Shown: one piece after another, positions 7,807 to 14,722 of the stretch
How the letters are laid out: each line of letters starts with the position of its first letter
Position numbering within the stretch: position 1 is the first letter of the stretch
Assembly: GCA_023660035.1 (NCBI GenBank)
Contig: JAGXOF010000013.1
Coordinates: 1 to 15,984, forward strand
DNA length: 15,984 bases
Direction: 5' to 3'
Source: Dehalococcoidia bacterium LH_S1
GTDB lineage: Bacteria > Chloroflexota > Dehalococcoidia > SZUA-161 > SpSt-899
Position numbers and translations under genes: made by a program
Notes under the pieces: model-generated
What the model was told of the DNA's origin: nothing
Seen by the model: the letters and a program-made list of their open reading frames with translations, nothing else
Database searches by the model: none

Positions 7807-8844
7807 TTACTTGGTAATGTCTGTCAACTTGACCCTATCCATAGGGAACGTTCCACTTTCCCCGCCTGATAACCAAACCAAGTCCCATTCCACACGCATT
7901 GCACTTTCACTATTTTCGGTATCCTTGTATGGTGGTTTAGGCATCACTATGCCGTTATCAAAGACCACCCAACTAGCATAACCCCAATGAGGATAACCAG
8001 GTGGAGCAAACCGTCGCCAATGGTCAAGTCCAAAGTCTGAAAACCAATAACCCTGCTCCCTAAGTTCTCGCTCCTTTTCAGGTGTTAATTCTTCACCGTG
8101 GGTAGCGAATACACGCCAATAGCCAAGCTTAAATTCGTCAAAAGGGTCTAAATACTTTGCGTTCCAGGCAACCCACTCATTAAATGAATCAAGGTAGTCT
8201 TTAGCTTCATCACTCTCAGCAAGCTCGGAAAGGCGAGACTTTATCTTGTTAATTGTTATTTCCTTTGTAAGCGCTCTTGCTTTCTCAATCCGATACCAAA
8301 CTTCTACTTTGGCAGGAGAAGAGGGTCGAGAGTTAACATCAACTTTATAATAACCTTCTCCCCAGTCAGACTCCGAAGGGCTAAATACTGTCATGCCACC
8401 TTTAAACGCTTGGCAGAGGCCATCACTTAAAGTGCCATGGGCAAGATTCCCAGGTTGATATTCATAAAATCCTAAGCTTTTTCCAAGAGGCGTTATAATA
8501 TGAAACCAAACCGCTTCCCCCTCTTTCACCTGCCAAGACAGAAATAATGTCTCTTCTTCTCTCACATAAATGGAGAATTCATAATGCCCATCTGGCTCTA
8601 TTGCAAATGAGGCTACATGATACTCAGAAGGTAATTTTGACACAGGTATTGGTTCTCCTATGGCATCAAGGTGGCTTTGTAGCTCCTCAACTTTAGCTCG
8701 TGTTGTGGTAAGCTCAGCTTTTATCTCTGCATACTCTTCCTGTGAAACTCCAGTGGGAGTAGGTGTGACCTGCGGACTGCAGGATGTGACAAATAAGTCT
8801 AATAGGAGAAGGGTCGCTACGGGAATTAAGATGAGCTTCCTCAT
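7807..8844 (-). CDS. Exported lipoprotein of unknown function, with a beta-sandwich-like middle part
   Basis: A 345-residue protein starting MRKLILIPVATLLLLDLFVTSC, a signal peptide with the lipobox VTSC, so Cys22 should be lipidated and the protein held outside the membrane. A Pro/Thr stretch (PTPTG) and a short coiled coil (EEYAEIKAELTTTRAKVEELQSHLDAIG) follow. The next 120 or so residues (FAIEPDGHYEFSIYVREEETLFLSWQVKEG...EVWYRI) have the strand pattern of GOLD/emp24-like beta sandwiches, which is a guess. The C-terminus is rich in Trp, Tyr and Asp. The ATG at 8842-8844 has GGAGG 5 nt upstream; a TTG frame extension to 8895 has no support. It is the only obvious surface protein in the central block, and its leader can hide the SD. 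Confidence 0.75.
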   Translation of the reverse strand: MRKLILIPVATLLLLDLFVTSCSPQVTPTPTGVSQEEYAEIKAELTTTRAKVEELQSHLDAIGEPIPVSKLPSEYHVASFAIEPDGHYEFSIYVREEETLFLSWQVKEGEAVWFHIITPLGKSLGFYEYQPGNLAHGTLSDGLCQAFKGGMTVFSPSESDWGEGYYKVDVNSRPSSPAKVEVWYRIEKARALTKEITINKIKSRLSELAESDEAKDYLDSFNEWVAWNAKYLDPFDEFKLGYWRVFATHGEELTPEKERELREQGYWFSDFGLDHWRRFAPPGYPHWGYASWVVFDNGIVMPKPPYKDTENSESAMRVEWDLVWLSGGESGTFPMDRVKLTDITK

Positions 8845-8849
8845 GGATG

Positions 8850-8920
8850 CCTCCTTTGTGCTTTGCTGCAGAGGAGCTGAAACCCTAGCCCACAAAGGGG
8901 GCTAGGGCCCTTCTTTGTGC
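8850..8920 (-). promoter_or_regulatory. Leader RNA that can sequester the lipoprotein SD
   Basis: In the minus-strand transcript the SD segment CACAAAGGAGG (8850-8860) is complementary at 10 of 11 positions to CCCCCTTTGTG (8891-8901). That anti-SD lies largely in the loop of a perfect hairpin, CCCTAGCC (8900-8907) with GGCTAGGG (8883-8890). A second copy, CACAAAGAAGGG (8908-8919), lies upstream and can pair with the same anti-SD. The three elements therefore form a competing set: anti-anti-SD, anti-SD and SD. This is the layout of a translational switch or attenuator, but no known riboswitch class is recognised. Confidence 0.45.
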
Positions 8921-8979
8921 TACAAAGTCGGCACCGGCTTCACTCATTCGGGGGACCTTGCAGTGCTCCTGTGTACACT

Positions 8980-9011
8980 CAGGCCGAAGCCTGGCTTTTC
9001 CGGTGATTATA
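8980..9011 (-). promoter_or_regulatory. Possible -10 box and UUCG hairpin upstream of the lipoprotein
   Basis: A TATAAT match stands at 9006-9011 on the minus strand, with no clear -35. About 12 nt downstream the transcript has a hairpin of five base pairs, CAGGC and GCCTG, closed by a UUCG tetraloop (8980-8993). Together they may mark the start and stable 5' end of the lipoprotein mRNA. The rest of 8921-9137 shows no gene. Confidence 0.3.
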
Positions 9012-9137
9012 CTATAGCAGAGAACGTCATTGGGGAGCTATGAAATAGTGGGTACATTGAAAGGCGACCCTACCTAAAAGAAAGCGATGGCTTTAAGCCT
9101 TCGCCAATATTTGCCTTCTCAAAATCCGCTGACTGGG

Positions 9138-10415
9138 CTACCTTTTATATGGATAACCCTCAAGGTAATTCTTAATTGTTGTCTTAGATGCTCCCATCAG
9201 TTTGGCTATTTGCCCCAGTGATAAGCCTTGTCGTGAAAGTTCTTTTGCCTTTTCAATTCGCTGACTTGGTGGTATGTTCCTAGGTGCTCTAGCTATTGGC
9301 TCCGCACCGGTAGCAAAGGTGCGGCTTAACTTGTCTCTCCAGAATATGGGTAGAGAATTTTCCATTAGCCCCATAAAGTCGCTGTCGGGGGAATAAATAT
9401 AGGCCCACCTCTTTTTATTACCAGTGATAGTGGCAAAGGCTTGCTGGGCATTAGTTGCAATTTTATTTAACTCCCGTCTATCAAACTCAAGCTGGAGAAT
9501 GCCTAAGTCCTTGAATATCACCACATTGGCTGAACTGGCTACGTTCCTATCTATTTGTCTTGCCTCCTGAGTAACGAAGATAAGGGTCTGCTCTCGCTGG
9601 CGGCTGAGGTTCAGAATCTGTGACATTTCAACACTGGTGGCAGTCATACTTCTCCTGGCGTGATAACCAAGATAGCCCTCATCCACCAAGATAATAGATT
9701 TGGGGGGCACATCTTCTAAACTAGCAGCCATCCCTACCCAGTCAGGTAGTAACTTCCTAGCATCCTTGGGCAAGGCAACTACATAGGGGTGGGCTGTGTA
9801 ATGCAAGTGCTCAAGCAATCGATAGCCTAAGGCAGATTTACCACTGCCTCGTTTACCCAGAATAAGGACAATGGAAGGATGCGGAATTAGCCTTATCCAT
9901 TTGTCAGCTTCAATTGTCTGAGGGTCTGGAGATGGCTTGGTTACAGGATGCACCAAGCTCGTGGTTGATGAAGCTGAGGCAGCTCTTGATTGCCAATATT
10001 TGGCATCGGCTTCCTGAATCATCTCCCATATCTGTGAGCTAGCGGAGTCAGTAGGATTAGGTTGAAGACCTTGCCTTTGCTGTTTAGCTAAAGCTTCTTC
10101 ACACATCTCTGCTACTATACGGTCAGCGATTTCCTTGGAATTAAATTGAGCCAACCACCTTAGGGCACTGTTATCGAGATCACGGTTCGCAGTCTTATCA
10201 CGGTCCGCTTTACATGCTAAAGGCAAAAGAGCCAAATAGAAAAGGGGGTTATCTCTTAACTTATCCCAGTCTATCTTGAAGTTATTGCCATTAGATTGAG
10301 TAACCTGCTTCCCATTATCAGCATTAACGGTATTAGCTGGTTGGTTAAGCGTTCCTATTACTAAACAACCCATTAGCCAGGAGATGGGGTGTCTAATTAC
10401 CTTGTCAATCTTCAT
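9138..10415 (-). CDS. HerA/FtsK/Zot-like P-loop ATPase with C-terminal helix-turn-helix
   Basis: A 425-residue protein if started at the ATG 10413-10415. Residues 182-305 form a P-loop ATPase: Walker A GKRGSGKS (187-194), Walker B IILVDE (241-246) and a conserved Gln in IFVTQEARQIDRN (279-291). This Walker B plus 'TQ' pattern, with an RxREQTLIFVTQ strand, fits the HerA/FtsK pumping ATPases and Zot/pI of filamentous phages. The last 40 residues (SQRIEKAKELSRQGLSLGQIAKLMGASKTTIKNYL) are a clear resolvase-type helix-turn-helix, not usual for those families. An N-terminal hydrophobic patch (ISWLMGCLVIGTL) might be a weak membrane anchor. No good SD precedes any start; a TTG at 10472 would run into the repeat array, so I favour the later ATG. 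A role in packaging, transfer or segregation of the element is inferred. Confidence 0.6.
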   Translation of the reverse strand: MKIDKVIRHPISWLMGCLVIGTLNQPANTVNADNGKQVTQSNGNNFKIDWDKLRDNPLFYLALLPLACKADRDKTANRDLDNSALRWLAQFNSKEIADRIVAEMCEEALAKQQRQGLQPNPTDSASSQIWEMIQEADAKYWQSRAASASSTTSLVHPVTKPSPDPQTIEADKWIRLIPHPSIVLILGKRGSGKSALGYRLLEHLHYTAHPYVVALPKDARKLLPDWVGMAASLEDVPPKSIILVDEGYLGYHARRSMTATSVEMSQILNLSRQREQTLIFVTQEARQIDRNVASSANVVIFKDLGILQLEFDRRELNKIATNAQQAFATITGNKKRWAYIYSPDSDFMGLMENSLPIFWRDKLSRTFATGAEPIARAPRNIPPSQRIEKAKELSRQGLSLGQIAKLMGASKTTIKNYLEGYPYKR

Positions 10416-10455
10416 TTCACAGCCATTATAATCCTGTTTTCTAATAAAAAACAAT

Positions 10456-10536
10456 CGTTCAACCCAATACAAAGTTGAACGGTTAGGTGTTAAACTGCGT
10501 TAAATTTAACGGGTAAGTTGAACGGATGGTTTAACG
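10456..10536. repeat. Iteron-like array, consensus GTTNAACG
   Basis: Six to seven copies of GTTNAACG or its complement lie in 81 bp. They are CGTTCAAC (10456-10463), GTTGAACG (10474-10481), GTTAAAC (10489-10495), the two halves of the perfect palindrome CGTTAAATTTAACG (10498-10511), GTTGAACG (10517-10524) and GTTTAACG (10529-10536). An outlying 7-of-8 match is at 10657-10664. Such clusters serve as replication iterons, partition centromeres or multi-site operators. The array sits just upstream of the ATPase gene whose C-terminus is a helix-turn-helix. Confidence 0.65.
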
Positions 10537-10785
10537 GTCGGCGCGGGAGCACCTTTTACAGGTTTTTATCATCGTGTATCAGTAACCAGAGCAGGGTATG
10601 CGGACGACTACCACGCCAGACCTCGTTCGGATAATGCCTAGTAATAACTCACTGGCGTTGAACTGAAGTCTGATTTGTTTCCTTGTGTTTCACATCAAGC
10701 CTCATTGGTAAAAACATCCGGTGGCCTACAGGTACGGCGACCCAGGTGTGGCGGACAATGAGCAATAAAGACCGTTTTGTTGTCC
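10537..10785. other. Intergenic stretch between divergent genes
   Basis: No gene is supported here; all frames are short and broken. Apart from one lone GTTGAACT (10657-10664) related to the upstream array, I see no repeat, tRNA or strong terminator. It separates the divergent ATPase and MerR-type operons and could carry an origin together with the iteron-like array. Confidence 0.35.
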
Positions 10786-10858
10786 TTGACAATTCACCAT
10801 CTACCGCGATACACTCTTGACAAACTTGGCAATGTATGATAACCTTTACTAAAGTTAT
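10786..10858 (+). promoter_or_regulatory. Tandem promoters and operator of the MerR-type/methyltransferase operon
   Basis: Two identical TTGACA boxes lie 31 bp apart, at 10786-10791 and 10817-10822. The first pairs with TACACT (10810-10815, spacer 18). The second pairs with TAACCT (10840-10845, spacer 17), which carries an extended TGn. An imperfect palindrome (10839-10858; arms ATAAC-TTTA and TAAA-GTTAT with one extra base in the left arm) covers the second -10. It is a likely binding site for the MerR-type protein encoded 14 bp downstream. Confidence 0.5.
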
Positions 10859-10872
10859 ACAGATTAGCAGCT

Positions 10873-11085
10873 ATGCCAAACATAAATTCTTTCCTGACAG
10901 TAAGTGAAGCAGCAGCCTTACTGGGGGTATCTACCTCCACTATTAGGAACTGGGACCGCACGGGGAAATTGAAGGCGATTCGCCATCCAATTAACAACTA
11001 CAGGTTATACGAGCGTCAACAGCTACAGGCTTTATTAGACCATCTTGCCCAGAGTAGCCCATCATTGGAGAGAAGCAAGCGGTGA
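10873..11085 (+). CDS. Small MerR-type/excisionase-like helix-turn-helix protein, candidate R-M controller
   Basis: A 70-residue protein. LTVSEAAALLGVSTSTIRNWDRTGKLKAIRHPINNYRLYERQQLQALL (8-55) is a textbook HTH_17/MerR N-terminal motif: helix-turn-helix, then a wing ending in the NYRLY turn. There is no effector-binding or dimerisation coiled coil, so it resembles excisionases and BldC-like proteins. Its TGA overlaps the GTG of the methyltransferase by 4 nt (GTGA), so the two are translationally coupled. Restriction-modification controllers (C proteins) are normally Xre-type. Here a MerR-type protein holds the same position, with a palindrome over its own -10, suggesting self-regulation of the methylase operon. 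The start ATG at 10873 has a poor SD (GCAG). Confidence 0.8.
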   Translation: MPNINSFLTVSEAAALLGVSTSTIRNWDRTGKLKAIRHPINNYRLYERQQLQALLDHLAQSSPSLERSKR

Positions 11086-12518
11086 ATGACATTAAGATAC
11101 TACAAGCCATCAAAGAAACCGATGAGCGGCTACATGCTAAATATCGGGATAAGCTTCAGGTAAACTATGACCTTGACCGCACTTTAGTTAGCTTCCAGAC
11201 CAACAAAGACAAGAATGGCTATCGCTGGTACAAATATAGGGAAGGCTTCTCATCTAACCTCATTCATTATATCTTGCAAAGGTTGTCTCTAAACGTCGGG
11301 CGTATCTTGGACCCATTCGCTGGCTCTGGAGCCGCGCTTTTTGTGGCAAGTGAACTTGGCCTTGACTCTGTGGGTATAGAATTACTCCCTAATAGCGCTG
11401 AGATTATTGAGGTGCGGCGCATACTCAAGAATGGTAATACTAACCAAATAACTGCCGGAATCCATCAGTTCAGGCAAAGTTTGGTGTGGCAGAAACCAGG
11501 GGCGACCAAAAATTTCTCTCATATTCCCATCACCAAGGGCGCATTTCCACCAGAGACAGAGGCAGAGCTCGGCCGCTATCTGGATGAGGTTGATAAAATC
11601 AGGGAAGATAACCTGAGGCGCATTCTGTCTTTTGCTGCCCTGTGTATACTTGAAGATATTAGCTATACACGAAAGGATGGCCAATATCTTCGCTGGGACT
11701 CTCGCTCAGGTAGGACATGGGGCAAGAAACCTTTCGACAAGGGAGCGATAAAAGCATTCACGCCTGCGATTTGCGCTAAACTAGACCAGATTGCCTATGA
11801 TATATGCCACAAGCAACTTCCACTTTTGGAAACACAGAAGCCGGGGGGAATTACCTTGCTCAGGGGATCATGTTTTGACATCTTACCGAAATTAGAGACG
11901 GAGTCTTTTGACGGGTTGATTACTTCGCCACCCTATTGCAACCGTTATGATTATACACGTACCTACGCTCTAGAGCTCGCTATGATGGGAATTGGCGAGG
12001 ATGAGATACGAACCCTGCGCCAGGCAATGCTAAGTTGCACAGTAGAGAACCGCGAAAAGGAGGACCTAGGGAACCGAGTAGACCAGGCTCGGTTATCTCT
12101 TGCTGCAGAGGCTTTTCAGTCTCAGGAACTGATTAATCTTATACTCAGTTATCTCGACCAGTGTCGTGAAGAGGGCTTACTGAATAATAATGGCCTACCT
12201 CGGATGGTAAGAAATTACTTCAGAGAGTTGACAGTAGCCATTTTTGAGTGTGCTAGGCTACTTAAGCCAGGGGCGACCTTTGTCATGGTTAACGATAATG
12301 TTAAATACCAGGGTATCCATGTTCCTGTAGATTTGATACTATCTGATATCGCCGAGCAAGCTGGCTTCGATGTTGAAGCAATATGGGTCTTACCAACTGG
12401 TAAAGGCAATAGTAGTCAGCAAATGGAGGAACATGGACGTCAGGAACTGCGGAAATGTGTCTATATATGGAGGCGTCATAAAGTGACAAGCCATGATGCC
12501 AAATCTGAAAGCTGCTGA
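11082..12518 (+). CDS. DNA methyltransferase (TSPPY type) of the AvaI/BsoBI-like system
   Basis: A 478-residue enzyme. Motif I DPFAGSGAALFVA (77-89) is followed by about 190 residues that probably hold target recognition, then motif IV TSPPYCNRYDYTRTYALELA (281-300) and a C-terminal AdoMet-fold remainder containing LLKPGATFVMVNDNVKYQG. The order I - long insert - IV corresponds to the alpha-type arrangement of amino-methyltransferases. The SPPY signature and the AvaI-like partner suggest N4-cytosine methylation of CYCGRG, though N6-adenine or another base cannot be excluded. The GTG start overlaps the preceding stop and has GGAGAG about 9 nt upstream. Its last 43 bp overlap the 3' end of the convergent endonuclease gene. 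Confidence 0.85.
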   Translation: MNDIKILQAIKETDERLHAKYRDKLQVNYDLDRTLVSFQTNKDKNGYRWYKYREGFSSNLIHYILQRLSLNVGRILDPFAGSGAALFVASELGLDSVGIELLPNSAEIIEVRRILKNGNTNQITAGIHQFRQSLVWQKPGATKNFSHIPITKGAFPPETEAELGRYLDEVDKIREDNLRRILSFAALCILEDISYTRKDGQYLRWDSRSGRTWGKKPFDKGAIKAFTPAICAKLDQIAYDICHKQLPLLETQKPGGITLLRGSCFDILPKLETESFDGLITSPPYCNRYDYTRTYALELAMMGIGEDEIRTLRQAMLSCTVENREKEDLGNRVDQARLSLAAEAFQSQELINLILSYLDQCREEGLLNNNGLPRMVRNYFRELTVAIFECARLLKPGATFVMVNDNVKYQGIHVPVDLILSDIAEQAGFDVEAIWVLPTGKGNSSQQMEEHGRQELRKCVYIWRRHKVTSHDAKSESC

Positions 12519-13357
12519 GGTCTGTTTAAGTTGGCGGCATGGTTGAGCACTCCAGACTGCAGTTGGCTAAAGATTTCAGCAGCCATAGAGTTCTCAATGG
12601 CTGCACCAATAAAGAAGAGTTTGGGTGGTTTCCCTTGGAATTTCTCACGTATGCGGCTTAAAGCTCCGGACGCCGTTTTCCAATGTTCATCCGCTCCAGC
12701 CGGGTCTATTCCACCTTTAACTTCTCCACAAGCTAAATAACTTTCCCAACTCGTCAACAAAGTGCGCTCATCATGGTGTTGCCTCAGCAGGATAACGTCG
12801 ATATTCTTACCAATTATTTTCGGTGTTCTATCAAAGAGTAGAACTCGTTCATGCCACAAGACCTTTTGCACTTTGTCAGCCTCCGTTCTGGACACAGCAG
12901 GTTCAATGCTCTTGTCTCGCAACGCCGCTAGGATCGCGTCTATAAATTTGACTTTCGCTTTAGCCCCCATTATGTTACGCATGACACCGCCAAGAGTATC
13001 TCCCCTGGTGAGCAGAAAGTGATAGGTAATCTCTGCTCGCCAGTCAGGGCCAGCTTTCTGTTCAATTTCTTGTAGTACTTTCAGAAGTGCCTCCTCTAGT
13101 TGAGATGCGGAAAAATAATTGGTAGCCTTATCCGAGAAACCTGCAGCAGTAACAAGGTCATCACGAATCTCTGGAAAGCCCAATAGTTCTTGCGGTGCGT
13201 GAACCACCTGGAGCTTGTTTAAGAGACGCTTTGCCAAGTCTACATAGGGAGTAACTTTCCTAGTTTTCCTAAGGGCTTGCTCAAGAAAAGCAGATTGAGT
13301 TATATCAATTGGAGTGACTAACTCCTTTGGTGATTGGACGTATTTAAGTTCTGGCAA
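12476..13357 (-). CDS. Type II restriction endonuclease, AvaI/BsoBI family (predicted CYCGRG)
   Basis: A 293-residue protein, slightly shorter than AvaI and BsoBI (about 315-323). The blocks LLTRGDTLGGVMRNIMGAK (115-133), LLFDRTPKIIGKNIDVILL (173-191) and SYLACGEVKGGIDPAGADEHWK (206-227) are characteristic. BsoBI uses D212, E240, K242 and H253. The equivalents here are D187, E212, K214 and H225, with identical E-K and K-H spacing, so the active site is intact. Family members cut CYCGRG, and this is the expected site. The start is a TTG (13355-13357) with AGGA about 11 nt upstream; an in-frame TAG lies just before, so no earlier ATG is possible. It is transcribed toward its methylase gene. Confidence 0.9.
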   Translation of the reverse strand: MPELKYVQSPKELVTPIDITQSAFLEQALRKTRKVTPYVDLAKRLLNKLQVVHAPQELLGFPEIRDDLVTAAGFSDKATNYFSASQLEEALLKVLQEIEQKAGPDWRAEITYHFLLTRGDTLGGVMRNIMGAKAKVKFIDAILAALRDKSIEPAVSRTEADKVQKVLWHERVLLFDRTPKIIGKNIDVILLRQHHDERTLLTSWESYLACGEVKGGIDPAGADEHWKTASGALSRIREKFQGKPPKLFFIGAAIENSMAAEIFSQLQSGVLNHAANLNRPQQLSDLASWLVTL

Positions 13358-13700
13358 TCCAGACTTTTCCTAACCAAGAGTGTTGTACTCATAATAGCAC
13401 AACCGCTTGGGCTAGAAAAGACTGGAAGGCCTATTGGTATCCGGTCTCTTGTCATCACTGCCCGCTGACTACCAGCGCTAGTTTAGTTCAATCAGGTGTA
13501 GAAATAGGCTTCAATGCTTATCAGCAAGAATTTATCTGATTGCACTTTTTAGCGTATTGTTCAATACCAACAACATTTTGAGCTTCGCTTGGTAGCATCT
13601 AGTTACTACTCTAAACTTGAGGTCAAAGAGTGGCTCGTTAGGTTCTCATTCACCTATCACTACCTAAGGCCTTTTCCAACGGCCCTATTGGTACTAAAGA
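13358..13700. other. Non-coding stretch upstream of the AvaI-like endonuclease
   Basis: No frame here reads like a protein on either strand. An imperfect inverted repeat, GTTGTAC (13382-13388) and GCACAAC (13397-13403), surrounds a TATTAT on the minus strand, the likely -10 of the endonuclease gene. A short phrase close to GGCCTATTGGTA recurs near 13427 and 13680. Otherwise I see nothing that can be named; it may be old coding DNA decayed beyond recognition. Confidence 0.4.
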
Positions 13701-13907
13701 ATGAAGCACTCAGATAGTCAATTCAAGGGACAGCGTGGGCTCAATCTGTACTATCAGTGTTGATTACCAGCTGATAAACCCAAAGCCATTCTGCTAGTTG
13801 TTCACGGCTTAGCTGAGCACAGTGGACGCCATAGCAGTCTGGTGAATTATTCCGTACCCAGAGCGTACGGAGCTTATGGTTATGGTCAAAGAGGACATGG
13901 AAAATCA
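13701..13907 (+). pseudogene. Remnant of a monoacylglycerol lipase/lysophospholipase (alpha/beta hydrolase), N-terminal part
   Basis: From the ATG at 13701 the frame reads MKHSDSQFKGQRGLNLYYQC, then a TGA at 13761 where Trp is usual, then LPADKPKAILLVVHGLAEHSG (the oxyanion-hole HG region), then LVNYSVPRAYGAYGYGQRGHGKS. That is the N-terminal quarter of the monoglyceride lipase family, whose normal text is close to YYQCWLP...VVHGLAEHSGRY...GHGKS. After HGKS the homology stops abruptly; the GxSxG nucleophile and the catalytic Asp and His are absent. The gene is therefore inactivated by a nonsense codon and a large 3' loss. It is likely a chromosomal gene broken by arrival or rearrangement of the neighbouring R-M module. 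Confidence 0.8.
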
Positions 13908-14289
13908 GTAATTTTACCCTTGTTTCATTTTAAAGGCCTTGGTATATTAAATGTGAACAGGCTGTCCAAAAAGGGTAAGCCAAGAGGGAATGGTGGAGAA
14001 TTAGCCACGCAACTAGCCGATTTTTAGCCCCGAAGTGGGGAAAATATGGCAGCAAACCCCATGTTTTGCCCCAAGGTGGGAGAGAAAGTTTTCTAGTTGG
14101 ACTTATTAGACAACCTGTGAAAGGCATATGAAGAAAGTGCACATGTGTCCCCAACTGCTGAAAATTTGAAGCGAAGGAGGTGATAACAGCCCAGGTTTCT
14201 AAAATCTATTAAGCGGGAGCATGATAAGCCTAAAACCCTGAGGTCGACAGGGTAGTGAGAGGGTTACAAAACTGGAAGAGGAGATCAAA
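13908..14289. other. Non-coding region before the secreted-protein gene
   Basis: No gene is supported. A perfect SD sequence, AAGGAGGTGAT (14174-14184), has no usable start codon in a long frame behind it, so it may mark a lost gene start. A GC-only hairpin core (14028-14031 with 14037-14040) lacks a T tail and is not a good terminator. The SD of the next gene (GAGGAG, 14278-14283) closes the region. Confidence 0.4.
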
Positions 14290-14688
14290 GTGAAGCGCAG
14301 AGCGTCGAAATGGATGGCAGGATTATTAGTGATGGCACTTGTAGCAAGTCTTGGAGTGGCTTTTATCGCCCCGGTACCTGTTGAGGCAAAGGTCTCCCCG
14401 AGTAACTATGTTAAAAGCTACATCGAGTATGTAGATGGGGTCCCTGACGGCATAACTATTAAACTGACGTCTCGAGGACTGTCCTCTGGTAAGTGCGAGT
14501 TTAGAGCCATCATGTTAGCTAAGTGGGCTCGCGGTCTGTATTACTGTGGTGGAGGGGGGCCTTTCTTCAGCGATCGCTCAGTAAGTGATTTGGCTCGGGA
14601 GATTCAACTGCATTGCTTGGTACGCAATAATCCAATAAACGCAGGGCTGTCGGATAGATGGTGGAATGGGTATGGAGCTTGGGACTAG
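14290..14688 (+). CDS. Small secreted protein of unknown function
   Basis: A 132-residue protein with a clear signal peptide: basic KRRASKW, the hydrophobic core MAGLLVMALVASLGVAFIAP, and a likely cleavage after VEA, leaving about 97 mature residues. The mature part has four Cys (CEF, YYCGG, LHC and surrounding residues), a Gly run and a Trp-rich end (DRWWNGYGAWD), suggesting a compact extracellular domain with disulphides. No family is recognised. The start is a GTG with GAGGAG 6 nt upstream. The end lies only 34 nt before the start of the next gene, on the same strand. Because the C-terminus ends in a motif-like WWNGYGAW, truncation of a longer secreted protein is possible. Confidence 0.6.
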   Translation: MKRRASKWMAGLLVMALVASLGVAFIAPVPVEAKVSPSNYVKSYIEYVDGVPDGITIKLTSRGLSSGKCEFRAIMLAKWARGLYYCGGGGPFFSDRSVSDLAREIQLHCLVRNNPINAGLSDRWWNGYGAWD

Positions 14689-14722
14689 GAACTCTCGAGA
14701 CTCAGGGAGGTTAAACAAAGGA

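Noticed and set aside
8845..8895. TTG extension of the lipoprotein by 17 codons
   Set aside because: It would precede a perfect signal peptide and cross the structured leader; the ATG at 8842-8844 has a strong SD.
10416..10472. TTG extension of the ATPase by 19 codons
   Set aside because: No SD is present and the extension runs into the GTTNAACG repeat array, which looks like a regulatory or origin site.
12762..13022. Plus-strand frame of 86 codons
   Set aside because: Lies wholly opposite the AvaI/BsoBI-family endonuclease, whose active-site residues are intact.
14023..14044. Hairpin with CCCC/GGGG core flanked by T and A runs
   Set aside because: Only four GC pairs and no T tail on either strand, so not a credible terminator.
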